This document shows positions 1 to 10,071 of a DNA stretch of 64,000 nucleotides, piece by piece (positions within the stretch are counted from its first letter, which is position 1; each line of letters begins with the position of its first letter). Source of the stretch: Oasisia sp. SBJ-2009 (lineage: Eukaryota > Annelida > Polychaeta > Sabellida > Siboglinidae); contig OZ024856.1 in assembly GCA_964017155.1 (NCBI GenBank), forward strand, positions 7,825,811 to 7,889,810, in the 5' to 3' direction. The translations under genes and the position numbers were made by a program. The notes under the pieces are model-generated. The model ran no database searches. It saw only the letters and a list, made by a program, of their open reading frames with translations, and was not told the DNA's origin.

Positions 1-280
1 TGAAACCTACAATGTACCACTACTCTTCGTGACATGTGTGGATTCGCATGATTCCCAGAACGAAGAGTCAAGTACAAGTGGGCGTGCTTCGATACTCGTA
101 CCTATTTTTTCCGAAATTACTGTAAACTCGCTTAAATGCGTTTGTGCCAAAACAACGGTATTGTCTCATCGGAAAACTACAACGTAGTGCCACTATAATT
201 ATATACTTTTTTTTTGGATTTGCGCAGGCCAGACAACGAGGAATAAAGTACAAGTGGTTGAATTTCGATACTAATAGATA
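1..280 (+). repeat. Partial alpha monomer at left edge (end of B and all of C)
   Basis: The window opens inside unit B at TGAAACCTACAATGTACC and runs through unit C to the next origin at 281. The ATGATTCCCAGAACG block and the GATACTCGTACC form mark it as alpha type. Unit C here has GCGTTTGTGCC where other copies have GCGTTCGCGCC, so two CpG sites are changed. The same private change appears at 20,247-20,257 and helps identify the 20.1-kb duplication. Confidence 0.93.
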
Positions 281-289
281 GTGGCTTTG

Positions 290-458
290 GAAATTGCGAG
301 AAACACCCCAAAATGCGCTTACGCCAATATAAGGGTATTTTCTCTTCTGAAAAATACAACTTACCAATACAGTTCGTTAGTTTTATGGATCGTCATCGGT
401 TCCCGGACTAGAAATCAATTACAACTTGTCGAGCTTCCAAAGTGGTGCCTATATTTCG
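290..458 (+). repeat. Unit A of the monomer (example copy, 169 bp)
   Basis: Unit A starts at the GAAATT that opens every one of the three sub-units and ends just before the GAAATT of unit B at 459. Landmarks in order are AAACACCCCAAAATGCGC, TTACGCCAATATAAGGG, TCTTCTGAAAAATACAAC and GTTAGTTTTATGGATCG, then GAGCTTCC and GTGCCTATATTTCG. Units B and C show the same order of blocks with substitutions: a GCG box about 25 bp in, then TCTGAAA or TCGGAAAAC with CTACAA, then a GGAT block, then a C/T-rich run before the next GAAATT. The monomer is therefore a diverged internal trimer. Unit A is the shortest of the three, and its length is not divisible by three. Confidence 0.9.
315..327. other. Conserved GCG box of unit A (example copy)
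   Basis: GCGCTTACGCCAA in beta monomers, or GCGCTTGCGCCAA in alpha monomers, lies about 25 bp into unit A. Unit B has TCGCTTACGCCAA or GCGCTTACGCCAA at the same place, and unit C has GCGTTCGCGCCAA. It is the longest block conserved across all three diverged units, while the sequence around it has changed. In alpha unit A it has dyad symmetry (GCGC-TT-GCGC). It is a candidate protein-binding site of the satellite, by analogy with conserved boxes in other satellites. Confidence 0.5.
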
Positions 459-628
459 GAAATTACGCTAATCACCCTCAAAGTTCGCTTACGCCAATGC
501 AAAATTATTTTCACATCTGAAACCTACAATGTACCACTACTATTCGTGACCTTTGTGGATTCGCATGGTTCCCAGGGCGAAGAGTCATGTACAAGTGGTC
601 GTGTTCGATACGCGTACCTATTTTTTCG
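459..628 (+). repeat. Unit B of the monomer (example copy, 170 bp)
   Basis: Unit B runs from GAAATTACGCTAATCACCC to the GAAATT of unit C at 629. It parallels unit A block by block: CGCTTACGCCAATGCAAA for CGCTTACGCCAATATAAG, TCTGAAACCTACAATGTACC for TCTGAAAAATACAACTTACC, and GTGGATTCGCAT for ATGGATCGTCAT. Most copies are 171 bp; this one lacks a C in GTGTTCGATACG (usual GTGCTTCGATACG). The full 171-bp form equals 57 codons, which is why one reading frame stays open across the B and C units in many copies without this implying coding. Confidence 0.9.
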
Positions 629-653
629 GAAATTACGTTAAACTCCCTTAAAT

Positions 654-667
654 GCGTTCGCGCCAAA
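654..667. promoter_or_regulatory. Conserved GCG box of unit C with E2F-like core (example copy)
   Basis: GCGTTCGCGCCAAA contains GCGCCAAA at 660-667, which on the minus strand reads TTTGGCGC. That is an exact match to the known E2F/DP core TTTSSCGC. It occurs in unit C of nearly every monomer, of both types. Exceptions I saw are GTTTGTGCC near 149 and 20,255 and GTTCGTGCC near 31,071 and 35,714. Units A and B carry the related GCGCTTACGCCAA, which breaks the core. All copies descend from one ancestral unit, so the match is a single observation, not many independent ones. Function is unproven. Confidence 0.4.
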
Positions 668-722
668 TTAACGGTATTATCTCATCGGAAAACTACATCG
701 TAGTACGACTATATTAAGATAC

Positions 723-729
723 TTTTTTT
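723..729 (+). repeat. Poly-T run of unit C (example copy, 7 T)
   Basis: Each unit C carries a T run between a TATAC/GATAC block and GGATTTG. Its length varies from 7 to 10 T between copies: 7 here, 9 at about 207-215, and 10 at 30,617-30,626 and 35,260-35,269. It accounts for much of the variation in monomer length, and for the one-base offset changes inside otherwise exact duplications. Replication slippage or sequencing error in homopolymers would both produce this. Confidence 0.85.
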
Positions 730-794
730 GGATTTGTATAGTCCAGACAACGAGGAATAAAGTGCACGGGGTTGAATTTCGATACTAATAGATA

Positions 795-1826
795 GTGATT
801 TTCGAAATTTCGATAAACACCCCAAAGTGCGCTTGCGCCAATATAAGGGTATTTTCTCTTCTGAAAAATACAACGTTCAAATACAGTTCGTTAGTTTTAT
901 GGATCTTCATCGGTTCCCGAACTAGAAATCGACTACAACTTGTCGAGCTTCCAAAATGGTGCCTATATTTCGGAAATTACGCTAATCACCCTCAAAGTGC
1001 GCTTACGCCAATGCAAAGTTATTTTCACATCTGAAACCTACAATGTACCACTACTCTTCGTGACATGTGTGGATTCGCATGATTCCCAGAACGAAGAGTC
1101 AAGTACAAGTGGGCGTGCTTCGATACTCGTATCTATTTCTTCCGAAATTACTGTAAACTCGCTTAAATGCGTTCGCGCCAAAACAACGGTATTGTCTCAT
1201 TGGAAAACTACAACGTAGTACCACTATAATTAGATACTTTTTTTTTGGATTTGCACAGGCCAGACAACGAGGAATAAAGTACAAGTGGTTGAATTTCGAT
1301 ACTAATAGATAGTGGCTTTGGAAATTGCGAGAAACACCCCAAAATGCGCTTACGCCAATATAAGGGTATTTTCTCTTCTGAAAAATACAACGTACCAATA
1401 CAGTTCGTTAGTTTTATGGATCGTCATCGGTTCCCGGACTAGAAATCAATTACAACTTGTCGAGCTTCCAAAATGGTGCCTATATTTCGGAAATTACGCT
1501 AATCACCCTCAAAGTTCGCTTACGCCAATGCAAAATTATTTTCACATCTGAAACCTAAAATGTGCCACTACTATTCGTGACCTTTGTGGATTCGCATGGT
1601 TCCCAGGGCGAAGAGTCAAGTACAAGTGGTCCTGCTTCGATACGCGTACCTATTTTTTCGGAAATTACGTTAAACTCCCTTAAATGCGTTCGCGCCAAAT
1701 TAACGGTATTATCTCATCGGAAAACTACATCGTAGTACGACTATATTAAGATACTTTTTTTGGATTTGTATAGTCCAGACAACGAGGAATAAAGTGCACG
1801 GGGTTGAATTTCGATACTAATAGATA
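795..1826 (+). repeat. Higher-order repeat unit: alpha monomer + beta monomer (example, about 1,032 bp)
   Basis: The alpha monomer spans 795-1,311. It is marked by GTGATTTTCGAAATTTCG, CCCGAACTAGAAATCGAC, GTGACATGTGTGG, ATGATTCCCAGAACG, GATACTCGTACC and, in C, GTACCACTATAATTA. The beta monomer spans 1,312-1,826. It is marked by GTGGCTTTGGAAATTGCGAG, CCCGGACTAGAAATCAATT, GTGACCTTTGTGG, ATGGTTCCCAGGGCG, GATACGCGTACC and GTACGACTATATTAAG. The types differ at roughly 8-10% of positions by eye, much more than copies within a type. Same-type origins recur at about 1,031 bp, for example 6,463, 7,494, 8,526, 9,556, 10,588 and 11,619. The repeat therefore has a 6 x 172-bp structure. Confidence 0.88.
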
Positions 1827-2342
1827 GTGATTTTCGAAATTTCGATAAACACCCCAAAGTGCGCTTGCGCCAATATAAGGGTATTTTCTCTTCTGAAAAA
1901 TACAACGTACAAATACAGTTCGTTAGTTTTATGGATCGTCATCGGTTCCCGAACTAGAAATCGACTACAACTTGTCGAGCTTCCAAAATGGTGCCTATAT
2001 TTCGGAAATTACGCTAATCACCCTCAAAGTGCGCTTACGCCAATGCAAAGTAATTTTCACATCTGAAACCTACAATGTACCACTACTCTTCGTGACATGT
2101 GTGGATTCGCATGCTTCCCAGAACGAAGAGTCAAGTACAAGTGGGCGTGCTTCGATACTCGTACCTATTTTTTCCGAAATTACTCTAAACTCGCTTAAAT
2201 GCGTTCGCGCCAAAATAACGGTATTGTCTCATCGGAAAACTACAACGTAGTACCACTATAATTATATTCTTTTTTTTGGATTTGCATAGGCCAGACAACA
2301 AGGAATAAAGTACAAGTGGTTGAATTTCGATACTAATAGATA

Positions 2343-3372
2343 GTGGCTTTGAAAATTGCGAGAAACACCCCAAAATGCGCTTACGCCAATATAAGGGTAT
2401 TTTCTCTTCTGAAAAATACAACGTACCAATACAGTTCGTTAGTTTTATGGATCGTCATCGGTTCCTGGACTAGAAATCAATTACAACTTGTCGAGCTTCC
2501 AAAGTGGTGCCTATATTTCGGAAATTACGCTAATCACCCTCAAAGTTCGCTTACGCCAATGCAAAGTTATTTTCACATCTGAAACCTACAATGTACCACT
2601 ACTATTCGTGACATTTGTGGATTCGTATGGTTCCCAGGGCGAAGAGTCAAGTACAAGTGGTCCTGCTTCGATAAGCGTACCTATTTTTTCGGAAATAAGG
2701 TTAAACTCCCTTAAATGCGTTCGCGCCAAATTAATGGTATTATCTCATCGGAAAACTACATCGTAGTACGACTATAATAAAATACTTTTTTTGGATTTGT
2801 ATAGTCCAGACAACGAGGAATAAAGTACACGGGGTTGAATTTCGATTCTAATAGATGGTGATTTTCGAAATTGCGATAAACACCCCAAAGTGCGCTTGCG
2901 CCAATATAAGGGTATTTTCTCTTCTGAAAAATACAACGTACAAATACAGTTCGTTAGTTTTATGGATCGTCATCGGTTCCCGAACTAGAAATCGACTACA
3001 ATTTGTCGAGCTTCCAAAATGGTGCCTATATTTCGGAAATTACGCTAATCACCCTCAAAGTGCGCTTACGCCAATGCAAAGTTATTTTCACATCTGAAAC
3101 CTACAATGTACCACTAATCTTCGTGACATGTGTGGATTCGCATGATTCCAAGAACGAAGAGTCAAGTACAAGTGGACGTGCTTCGATACTCGTACCTATT
3201 TTTTCGGAAATTACTGTAAACTCGCTTAAATGCGTTCGCGCCAAAATAACGGTATTGTCTCATCGGAAAACTACAACGTAGTACCACTATAATTATATAC
3301 TTTTTTTGGATTTGCATAGGCCAGACAACAAGGAATAAAGTACAAGTGGTTGAATTTCGATACTAATAGATA
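2343..3372 (+). repeat. Diverged dimer variant beta*-alpha* (first of four copies)
   Basis: The beta* monomer at 2,343 has CCTGGACTAG, TTCGTATGGTTCC, GATAAGCGTACC, GAAATAAGGTTAAAC and CTATAATAAAATAC. The following alpha* monomer at 2,858 starts GATGGTGATTTTCGAAATTGCG, a head with a beta-like GCG. The same pair recurs at 22,448, 49,260 and 51,837. The right-hand pairs share these marks but have GCGAGACACACC and lack the AATTAATGG and GATTCTAATAG changes, so they form a slightly different sub-lineage. The pair is the most easily recognised marker in the array. Confidence 0.85.
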
Positions 3373-6300
3373 GTGGCTTTGGAAATTGCGAGAAACACCC
3401 CAAAATGCGCTTACGCCAATATAAGGGTATTTTCTCTTCTGAAAAATACAACTTACCAATACAGTTCGTTAGTTTTATGGATCGTCATCGGTTCCCGGAC
3501 TAGAAATCAATTACAACTTGTCGAGCTTCCAAAATGGTGCCTATATTTCCGAAATTACGCTAATCACCCTCAAAGTTCGCTTACGCCAATGCAAAGTTAT
3601 TTTCACATCTGAAACCTACAATGTTCCACTACTATTCGTGACCTTTGTGGATTCGCGCGGTTCCCAGGGCGAAGAGTCATGTACAAGTGGTCGTGTTCGA
3701 TACGCGTACCTATTTTTTCGGAAATTACGTTAAACTCCCTTAAATGCGTTCGCGCCAAATTAACGGTATTATCTCATCGGAAAACTACATCGTAGTACGA
3801 CTATATTAAGATACTTTTTTTGGATTTGTATAGTCCAGACAACGAGGAATAAAGTGCACGGGGTTGAATTTCGATACTAATAGATAGTGATTTTCGAAAT
3901 TTCGATAAACACCCCAAAGTGCGCTTGCGCCAATATAAGGGTATTTTCTCTTCTGAAAAATACAACGTACAAATACAGTTCGTTAGTTTTATGGATCGTC
4001 ATCGGTTCCCGAACTAGAAATCGACTACAACTTGTCGAGCTTCCAAAATGGTGCCTATATTTCGGAAATTACGCTAATCACCCTCAAAGTGCGCTTACGC
4101 CAATGCAAAGTTATTTTCACATCTGAAACCTACAATGTACCACTAATCTTCGTGACATGTGTGGATTCGCATGATTCCCAGAACGAAGAGTCAAGTACAA
4201 GTGGGCGTGCTTCGATACTGGTACCTATTTTTTCCGAAATTACTGTAAACTCGCTTAAATGCGTTCGCGCCAAAATAACGGTATTGTCTCATCGGAAAAC
4301 TACAACGTAGTGCCACTATAATTATATACTTTTTTTTGGATTTGCGCAGGCCAGACAACGAGGAATAAAGTACAAGTGGTTGAATTTCGATACTAATAGA
4401 TAGTGGCTTTGGAAATTGCGAGAAACACCCCAAAATGCGCTTACGCCAATATAAGGGTATTTTCTCTTCTGAAAAATACAACTTACCAATACAGTTCGTT
4501 AGTTTTATGGATCGTCATCGGTTCCCGGACTAGAAATCAATTACAACTTGTCGAGCTTCCAAAATGGTGCCTATATTTCGGAAATTACGCTAATCACCCT
4601 CAAAGTTCGCTTACGCCAATGCAAAATTATTTTCACATCTGAAACCTACAATGTACCACTACTATTCGTGACCTTTGTGGATTCGCATGGTTCCCAGGGC
4701 GAAGAGTCATGTACAAGTGGTCGTGTTCGATACGCGTACCTATTTTTTCGGAAATTACGTTAAACTCCCTTAAATGCGTTCGCGCCAAATTAACGGTATT
4801 ATCTCATCGGAAAACTACATCGTAGTACGACTATATTAAGATACTTTTTTTGGATTTGTATAGTCCAGACAACGAGGAATAAAGTGCACGGGGTTGAATT
4901 TCGATACTAATAGATAGTGATTTTCGAAATTTCGATAAACACCCCAAAGTGCGCTTACGCCAATATAAGGGTATTTTCTCTTCTGAAAAATACAACTTAC
5001 CAATACAGTTCGTTAGTTTTATGGATCGTCATCGGTTCCCGGACTAGAAATCAATTACAACTTGTCGAGCTTCCAAAATGGTGCCTATATTTCGGAAATT
5101 ACGCTAATCACCCTCAAAGTTCGCTTACGCCAATGCAAAATTATTTTCACATCTGAAACCTACAATGTACCACTACTATTCGTGACCTTTGTGGATTCGC
5201 ATGGTTCCCAGGGCGAAGAGTCATGTACAAGTGGTCGTGTTCGATACGCGTACCTATTTTTTCGGAAATTACGTTAAACTCCCTTAAATGCGTTCGCGCC
5301 AAATTAACGGTATTATCTCATCGGAAAACTACATCGTAGTACGACTATATTAAGATACTTTTTTTGGATTTGTATAGTCCAGACAACGAGGAATAAAGTG
5401 CACGGGGTTGAATTTCGATACTAATAGATAGTGATTTTCGAAATTTCGATAAACACCCCAAAGTGCGCTTGCGCCAATATAAGGGTATTTTCTCTTCTGA
5501 AAAATACAACGTACAAATACCGTTCGTTAGTTTTATGGATCGTCATCGGTTCCCGAACTAGAAATCGACTACAACTTGTCGAGCTTCCAAAATGGTGCCT
5601 ATATTTCGGAAATTACGCTAATCACCCTCAAAGTGCGCTTACGCCAAAGCAAAGTTATTTTCACATCTGAAACCTACAATGTACCACTAATCTTCGTGAC
5701 ATGTGTGGATTCGCATGATTCCCAGAACGAAGAGTCAAGTACAAGTGGGCGTGCTTCGATACTCGTACCTATTTTTTCGGAAATTACTGTATACTCGCTT
5801 AAATGCGTTCGCGCCAAAATAACGGTATTGTCTCATCGGAAAACTACAACGTAGTACCACTATAATTATATACTTTTTTTTGGATTTGCATAGGCCAGAC
5901 AACAAGGAGTAAAGTACAAGTGGTTGAATTTCGATACTAATAGATAGTGGCTTTGGAAATTGCGAGAAACACCCCAAAATGCGCTTACGCCAATATAAGG
6001 GTATTTTCTCTTCTGAAAAATACAACGTACAAATAGAGTTCGTTAGTTTTATGGATCGTCATCGGTTCCCGGACTAGAAATCAATTACAACTTGTCTAGC
6101 TTCCAAAATGGTGCCTATATTTCGGAAATTACGCTAATCACCCTCAAAGTGCGCTTACCCCAATGCAAAGTAATTTTCACATCTGAAACCTACAATGTTC
6201 CACTACTATTCGTGACATTTGTGGATTCGCATGGTTCCCAGGGCGAAGAGTCATGTACAAGTGGTCGTGCTTCGATACGCGTACCTATTTTTTTCGGAAA

Positions 6301-6978
6301 TTACGTTAAACTCCCTTAAATGCGTTCGCGCCAAATTAACGGTATTATCTCATCGGAAAACTACATCGTAGTACGACTATATTAAGATACTTTTTTTGGA
6401 TTTGTATAGTCCAGACAACGAGGAATAAAGTGCACGGGGTTGAATTTCGATACTAATAGATAGTGATTTTCGAAATTTCGATAAACACCCCAAAGTGCGC
6501 TTGCGCCAATATAAGGGTATTTTCTCTTCTGAAAAATACAACGTACAAATACAGTTCGTTAGTTTTATGGATCGTCATCGGTTCCCGAACTAGAAATCGA
6601 CTACAACTTGTCGAGCTTCCAAAATGGTGCCTATATTTCGGAAATTACGCTAATCACCCTCAAAGTGCGCTTACGCCAATGCAAAGTTATTTTCACATCT
6701 GAAACCTACAATGTACCACTACTCTTCGTGACATGTGTGGATTCGCATGATTCCCAGAACGAAGAGTCAAGTACAAGTGGGCGTGCTTCGATACTCGTAC
6801 CTATTTTTTCGGAAATTACTGTAAACTCGCTTAAATGCGTTCGCGCCAAAATAACGGTATTGCCTCATCGGAAAACTACAATGTAGTACCACTATAATTA
6901 TATACTTTTTTTTGGATTTGCATAGGCCAGACAACAAGGAATAAAGTACAAGTGGTTGAATTTCGATACTAATAGATA

Positions 6979-9900
6979 GTGGCTTTGGAAATTGCGAGAA
7001 ACACCCCAAAATGCGCTTACGCCAATATAAGGGTATTTTCTCTTCTGAAAAATACAACGTACAAATACAGTTCGTTAGTTTTATGGATCGTCATCGGTTC
7101 CCGGACTAGAAATCAACTACAACTTGTCGAGCTTCCAAAATGGTGCCTATATTTCGGAAATTACGCTAATCACCCTCAAAGTGCGCTTACGCCAATGCAA
7201 AGTAATTTTCACATCTGACACCTACAATGTACCACTACTATTCGTGACATTTGTGGATTCGCATGGTTCCCAGGGCGAAGAGTCATGTACAAGTGGTCGT
7301 GCTTCGATACGCGTACCTATTTTTTTGGAAATTACGTTAAACTCCCTTAAATGCGTTCGCGCCAAATTAACGGTATTATCTCATCGGAAAACTACATCGT
7401 AGTACGACTATATTAAGATACTTTTTTTGGATTTGTATAGTCCAGACAACGAGGAATAAAGTGCACGGGGTTGAATTTCGATACTAATAGATAGTGATTT
7501 TCGAAATTTCGATAAACACCCCAAAGTGCGCTTGCGCCAATATAAGGGTATTTTCTCTTCTGAAAAATACAACGTACAAATACAGTTCGTTAGTTTTATG
7601 GATCGTCATCGGTTCCCGAACTAGAAATCGACTACAACTTGTCGAGCTTCCAAAATGGTGCCTATATTTCGGAAATTACGCTAATCACCCTCAAAGTGCG
7701 CTTACGCCAATGCAAAGTTATTTTCACATCTGAAACCTACAATGTACCACTACTCTTCGTGACATGTGTGGATTCGCATGATTCCCAGAACGAAGAGTCA
7801 AGTACAAGTGGGCGTGCTTCGATACTCGTACCTATTTTTTCGGAAATCACTGGAAACTCGCTTAAATGCGTTCGCGCCAAAACAACGGTATTGTCTCATC
7901 GGAAAACTACAACGTAGTACCACTATAATTAGATACTTTTTTTTTGGATTTGCACAGGCCAGACAACGAGGAATAAAGTACAAGTGGTTGAATTTCGATA
8001 CTAATAGATAGTGGCTTTGGAAATTGCGAGAAACACCCCAAAATGCGCTTCCGCCAATATAAGGGTATTTTCTCTTCTGAAAAATACAACGTACCAATAC
8101 AGTTCGTTAGTTTTATGGATCGTCATCGGTTCCCGGACTAGAAATCAATTACAACTTGTCGAGCTTCCAAAATGGTGCCTATATTTCGGAAATTACGCTA
8201 ATCACCCTCAAAGTTCGCTTACGCCAATGCAAAATTATTTTCACATCTGAAACCTACAATGTACCACTACTATTCGTGACCTTTGTGGATTCGCATGGTT
8301 CCCAGGGCGAAGAGTCAAGTACAAGTGGTCCTGCTTCGATACGCGTACCTATTTTTTCGGAAATTATGATAAACTCCCTTAAATGCGTTCGCGCCAAATT
8401 AACGGTATTATCTCATCGGAAAACTACATCGTAGTACTACTATATTAAGATACTTTTTTTGGATTTGTATAGTCCAGACAACGAGGAATAAAGTGCACGG
8501 GGTTGAATTTCGATACTAATAGATAGTGATTTTCGAAATTTCGATAAACACCCCAAAGTGCGCTTGCGCCAATATAAGGGTATTTTCTCTTCTGAAAAAT
8601 ACAACGTACAAATACAGTTCGTTAGTTTTATGGATCGTCATCGGTTCCCGAACTAGAAATCGACTACAACTTGTCGAGCTTCCAAAATGGTGCCTATATT
8701 TCGGAAATTACGCTAATCACCCTCAAAGTGCGCTTACGCCAATGCAAAGTTATTTTCACATCTGAAACCTACAATGTACCACTACTCTTCGTGACATGTG
8801 TGGATTCGCATGATTCCCAGAACGAAGAGTCAAGTACAAGTGGGCGTGCTTCGATACTCGTACCTATTTTTTCGGAAATTACTGTAAACTCGCTTAAATG
8901 CGTTCGCGCCAAAATAACGGTATTGTCTCATCGGAAAACTACAACGTAGTACCACTATAATTATATACTTTTTTTGGATTTGCATAGGCCAGACAACAAG
9001 GAATAAAGTACAAGTGGTTGAATTTCGATACTAATAGATAGTGGCTTTGGAAATTGCGAGAAACACCCCAAAATGCGCTTACGCCAATATAAGGGTATTT
9101 TCTCTTATGAAAAATGCAACGTACAAATACAGTTCGTTAGTTTTATGGATCGTCATCGGTTCCCGGACTAGAAATCAACTACAACTTGTCGAGCTTCCAA
9201 AATGGTGCCTATATTTCGGAAATTACGCTAATCACCCTCAAAGTGCGCTTACGCCAATGCAAAGTAATTTTCACATCTGACACCTACAATGTACCACTAC
9301 TATTCGTGACATTTGTGGATTCGCATGGTTCCCAGGGCGAAGAGTCATGTACAAGTGGTCGTGCTTCGATACGCGTACCTATTTTTTTGGAAATTACGTT
9401 AAACTCCCTTAAACGCGTTCGCGCCAAATTAACGGTATTATCTCATCGGAAAACTACATCGTAGTACGACTATATTAAGATACTTTTTTTGGATTTGTAT
9501 AGTCCAGACAACGAGGAATAAAGTGCACGGGGTTGAATTTCGATACTAATAGATAGTGATTTTCGAAATTTCGATAAACACCCCAAAGTGCGCTTGCGCC
9601 AATATAAGGGTATTTTCTCTTCTGAAAAATACAACGTACAAATACAGTTCGTTAGTTTTATGGGTCGTCATCGGTTCCCGAACTAGAAATCGACTACAAC
9701 TTGTCGAGCTTCCAAAATGGTGCCTATATTTCGGAAATTACGCTAATCACCCTCAAAGTGCGCTTACGCCAATGCAAAGTTATTTTCACATCTGAAACCT
9801 AGAATGTACCACTACTCTTCGTGACATGTGTGGATTCGCATGATTCCCAGAACGAAGAGTCAAGTACAAGTGGGCGTGCATCGATACTCGTACCTATTTT

Positions 9901-10071
9901 TTCCGAAATTACTGTAAACTCGCTTAAACGCGTTCGCGCCAAAACAACGGTATTGTCTCATCGGAAAACTACATCGTAGTACGACTATATTAAGATACTT
10001 TTTTTTGGATTTGTATAGTCCAGACAACGAGGAATAAAGTGCACGGGGTTGAATTTCGATACTAATAGATA
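6979..10071 (+). repeat. Array segment 2: three regular beta-alpha dimers
   Basis: Origins are 6,979 beta, 7,494 alpha, 8,011 beta, 8,526 alpha, 9,041 beta and 9,556 alpha, the longest undisturbed stretch of the dimeric order in this part. Distinctive variants are GAAATCACTGGAAACTCG near 7,844, CGCTTCCGCC near 8,047, GAAATTATGATAAACTCC near 8,360 and TCTTATGAAAAATGCAAC near 9,102. These variants tag copies of this segment at 28.7-29.9 kb and 32.2-34.5 kb. The T-to-C change giving AAACGCG occurs at about 9,412 and 9,928 and spreads into segments 3 and 4. Confidence 0.85.

Larger units (their letters stand above)
629..803 (+). repeat. Unit C of the monomer (example copy, 175 bp)
   Basis: Unit C runs from GAAATTACGTTAAACTCCC to the GAAATT of the next unit A at 804. 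It carries the GCGTTCGCGCCAAA box, TCATCGGAAAACTACATCG (parallel to TCTGAAACCTACAATG in B), a poly-T run, GGATTTGTATAGTCC, CAGACAACGAGGAATAAAG and GAATTTCGATACTAATAG. It is the longest and most diverged of the three units. It also differs most between neighbouring monomers: one form has GTACGACTATATTAAG, TGTATAGTCC and GTGCACGGGG, the other GTACCACTATAATTATAT, TGCATAGGCC and GTACAAGTGG. Confidence 0.9.
281..6978 (+). repeat. Array segment 1: 13 monomers, mostly alternating beta/alpha
   Basis: Origins and types are 281 beta, 795 alpha, 1,312 beta, 1,827 alpha, 2,343 beta*, 2,858 alpha*, 3,373 beta, 3,887 alpha, 4,403 beta, 4,917 chimera, 5,431 alpha, 5,947 beta and 6,463 alpha. Beta* and alpha* are distinctly diverged versions, described separately. 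The 4,917 monomer starts as alpha and turns into beta within unit A, so two beta bodies sit side by side. Private variants include AACGTTCAAATAC near 873, ACTGGTACC near 4,220 and TTGTCTAGC near 6,095. All of these reappear 20,105 bp later, apart from a T-run length change near 1,240 and a single base near 3,175. Confidence 0.85.

Noticed and set aside
281..520. Recurring 79-codon open frame at each monomer head
   Set aside because: It opens with GTG or GTGATT rather than ATG, recurs once per monomer in a non-coding tandem repeat, and changes freely with alpha/beta substitutions. No domain is recognisable. It is a shadow of the repeat.
912..922. Heat-shock element at GGTTCCCGAAC in alpha unit A
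   Set aside because: TTCnnGAA is present, but the third inverted pentamer needed for a functional element is not in register, and the beta form (CCCGGAC) breaks the second. Treated as chance.
1072..1088. CENP-B box candidate at ATTCGCATGATTCCCAG (unit B of alpha)
   Set aside because: It has the TTCG and the A of the box, but CCCA instead of CGGG at the end. No better match was found on either strand, so it does not meet the consensus.
940..1218. Recurring 92-codon open frame over units B and C
   Set aside because: It opens at TTG in TTGTCGAGC and stays open because unit B is 171 bp (57 codons). The two halves are similar because B and C are. Copies with a one-base change in B or the T run end at 71 or 75 codons. 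No ATG start and no codon bias.
1099..1398. Recurring 96-99-codon minus-strand frames
   Set aside because: They start at TTG, lie opposite other frames over the same repeat, and their stops move with single substitutions. Not genes.
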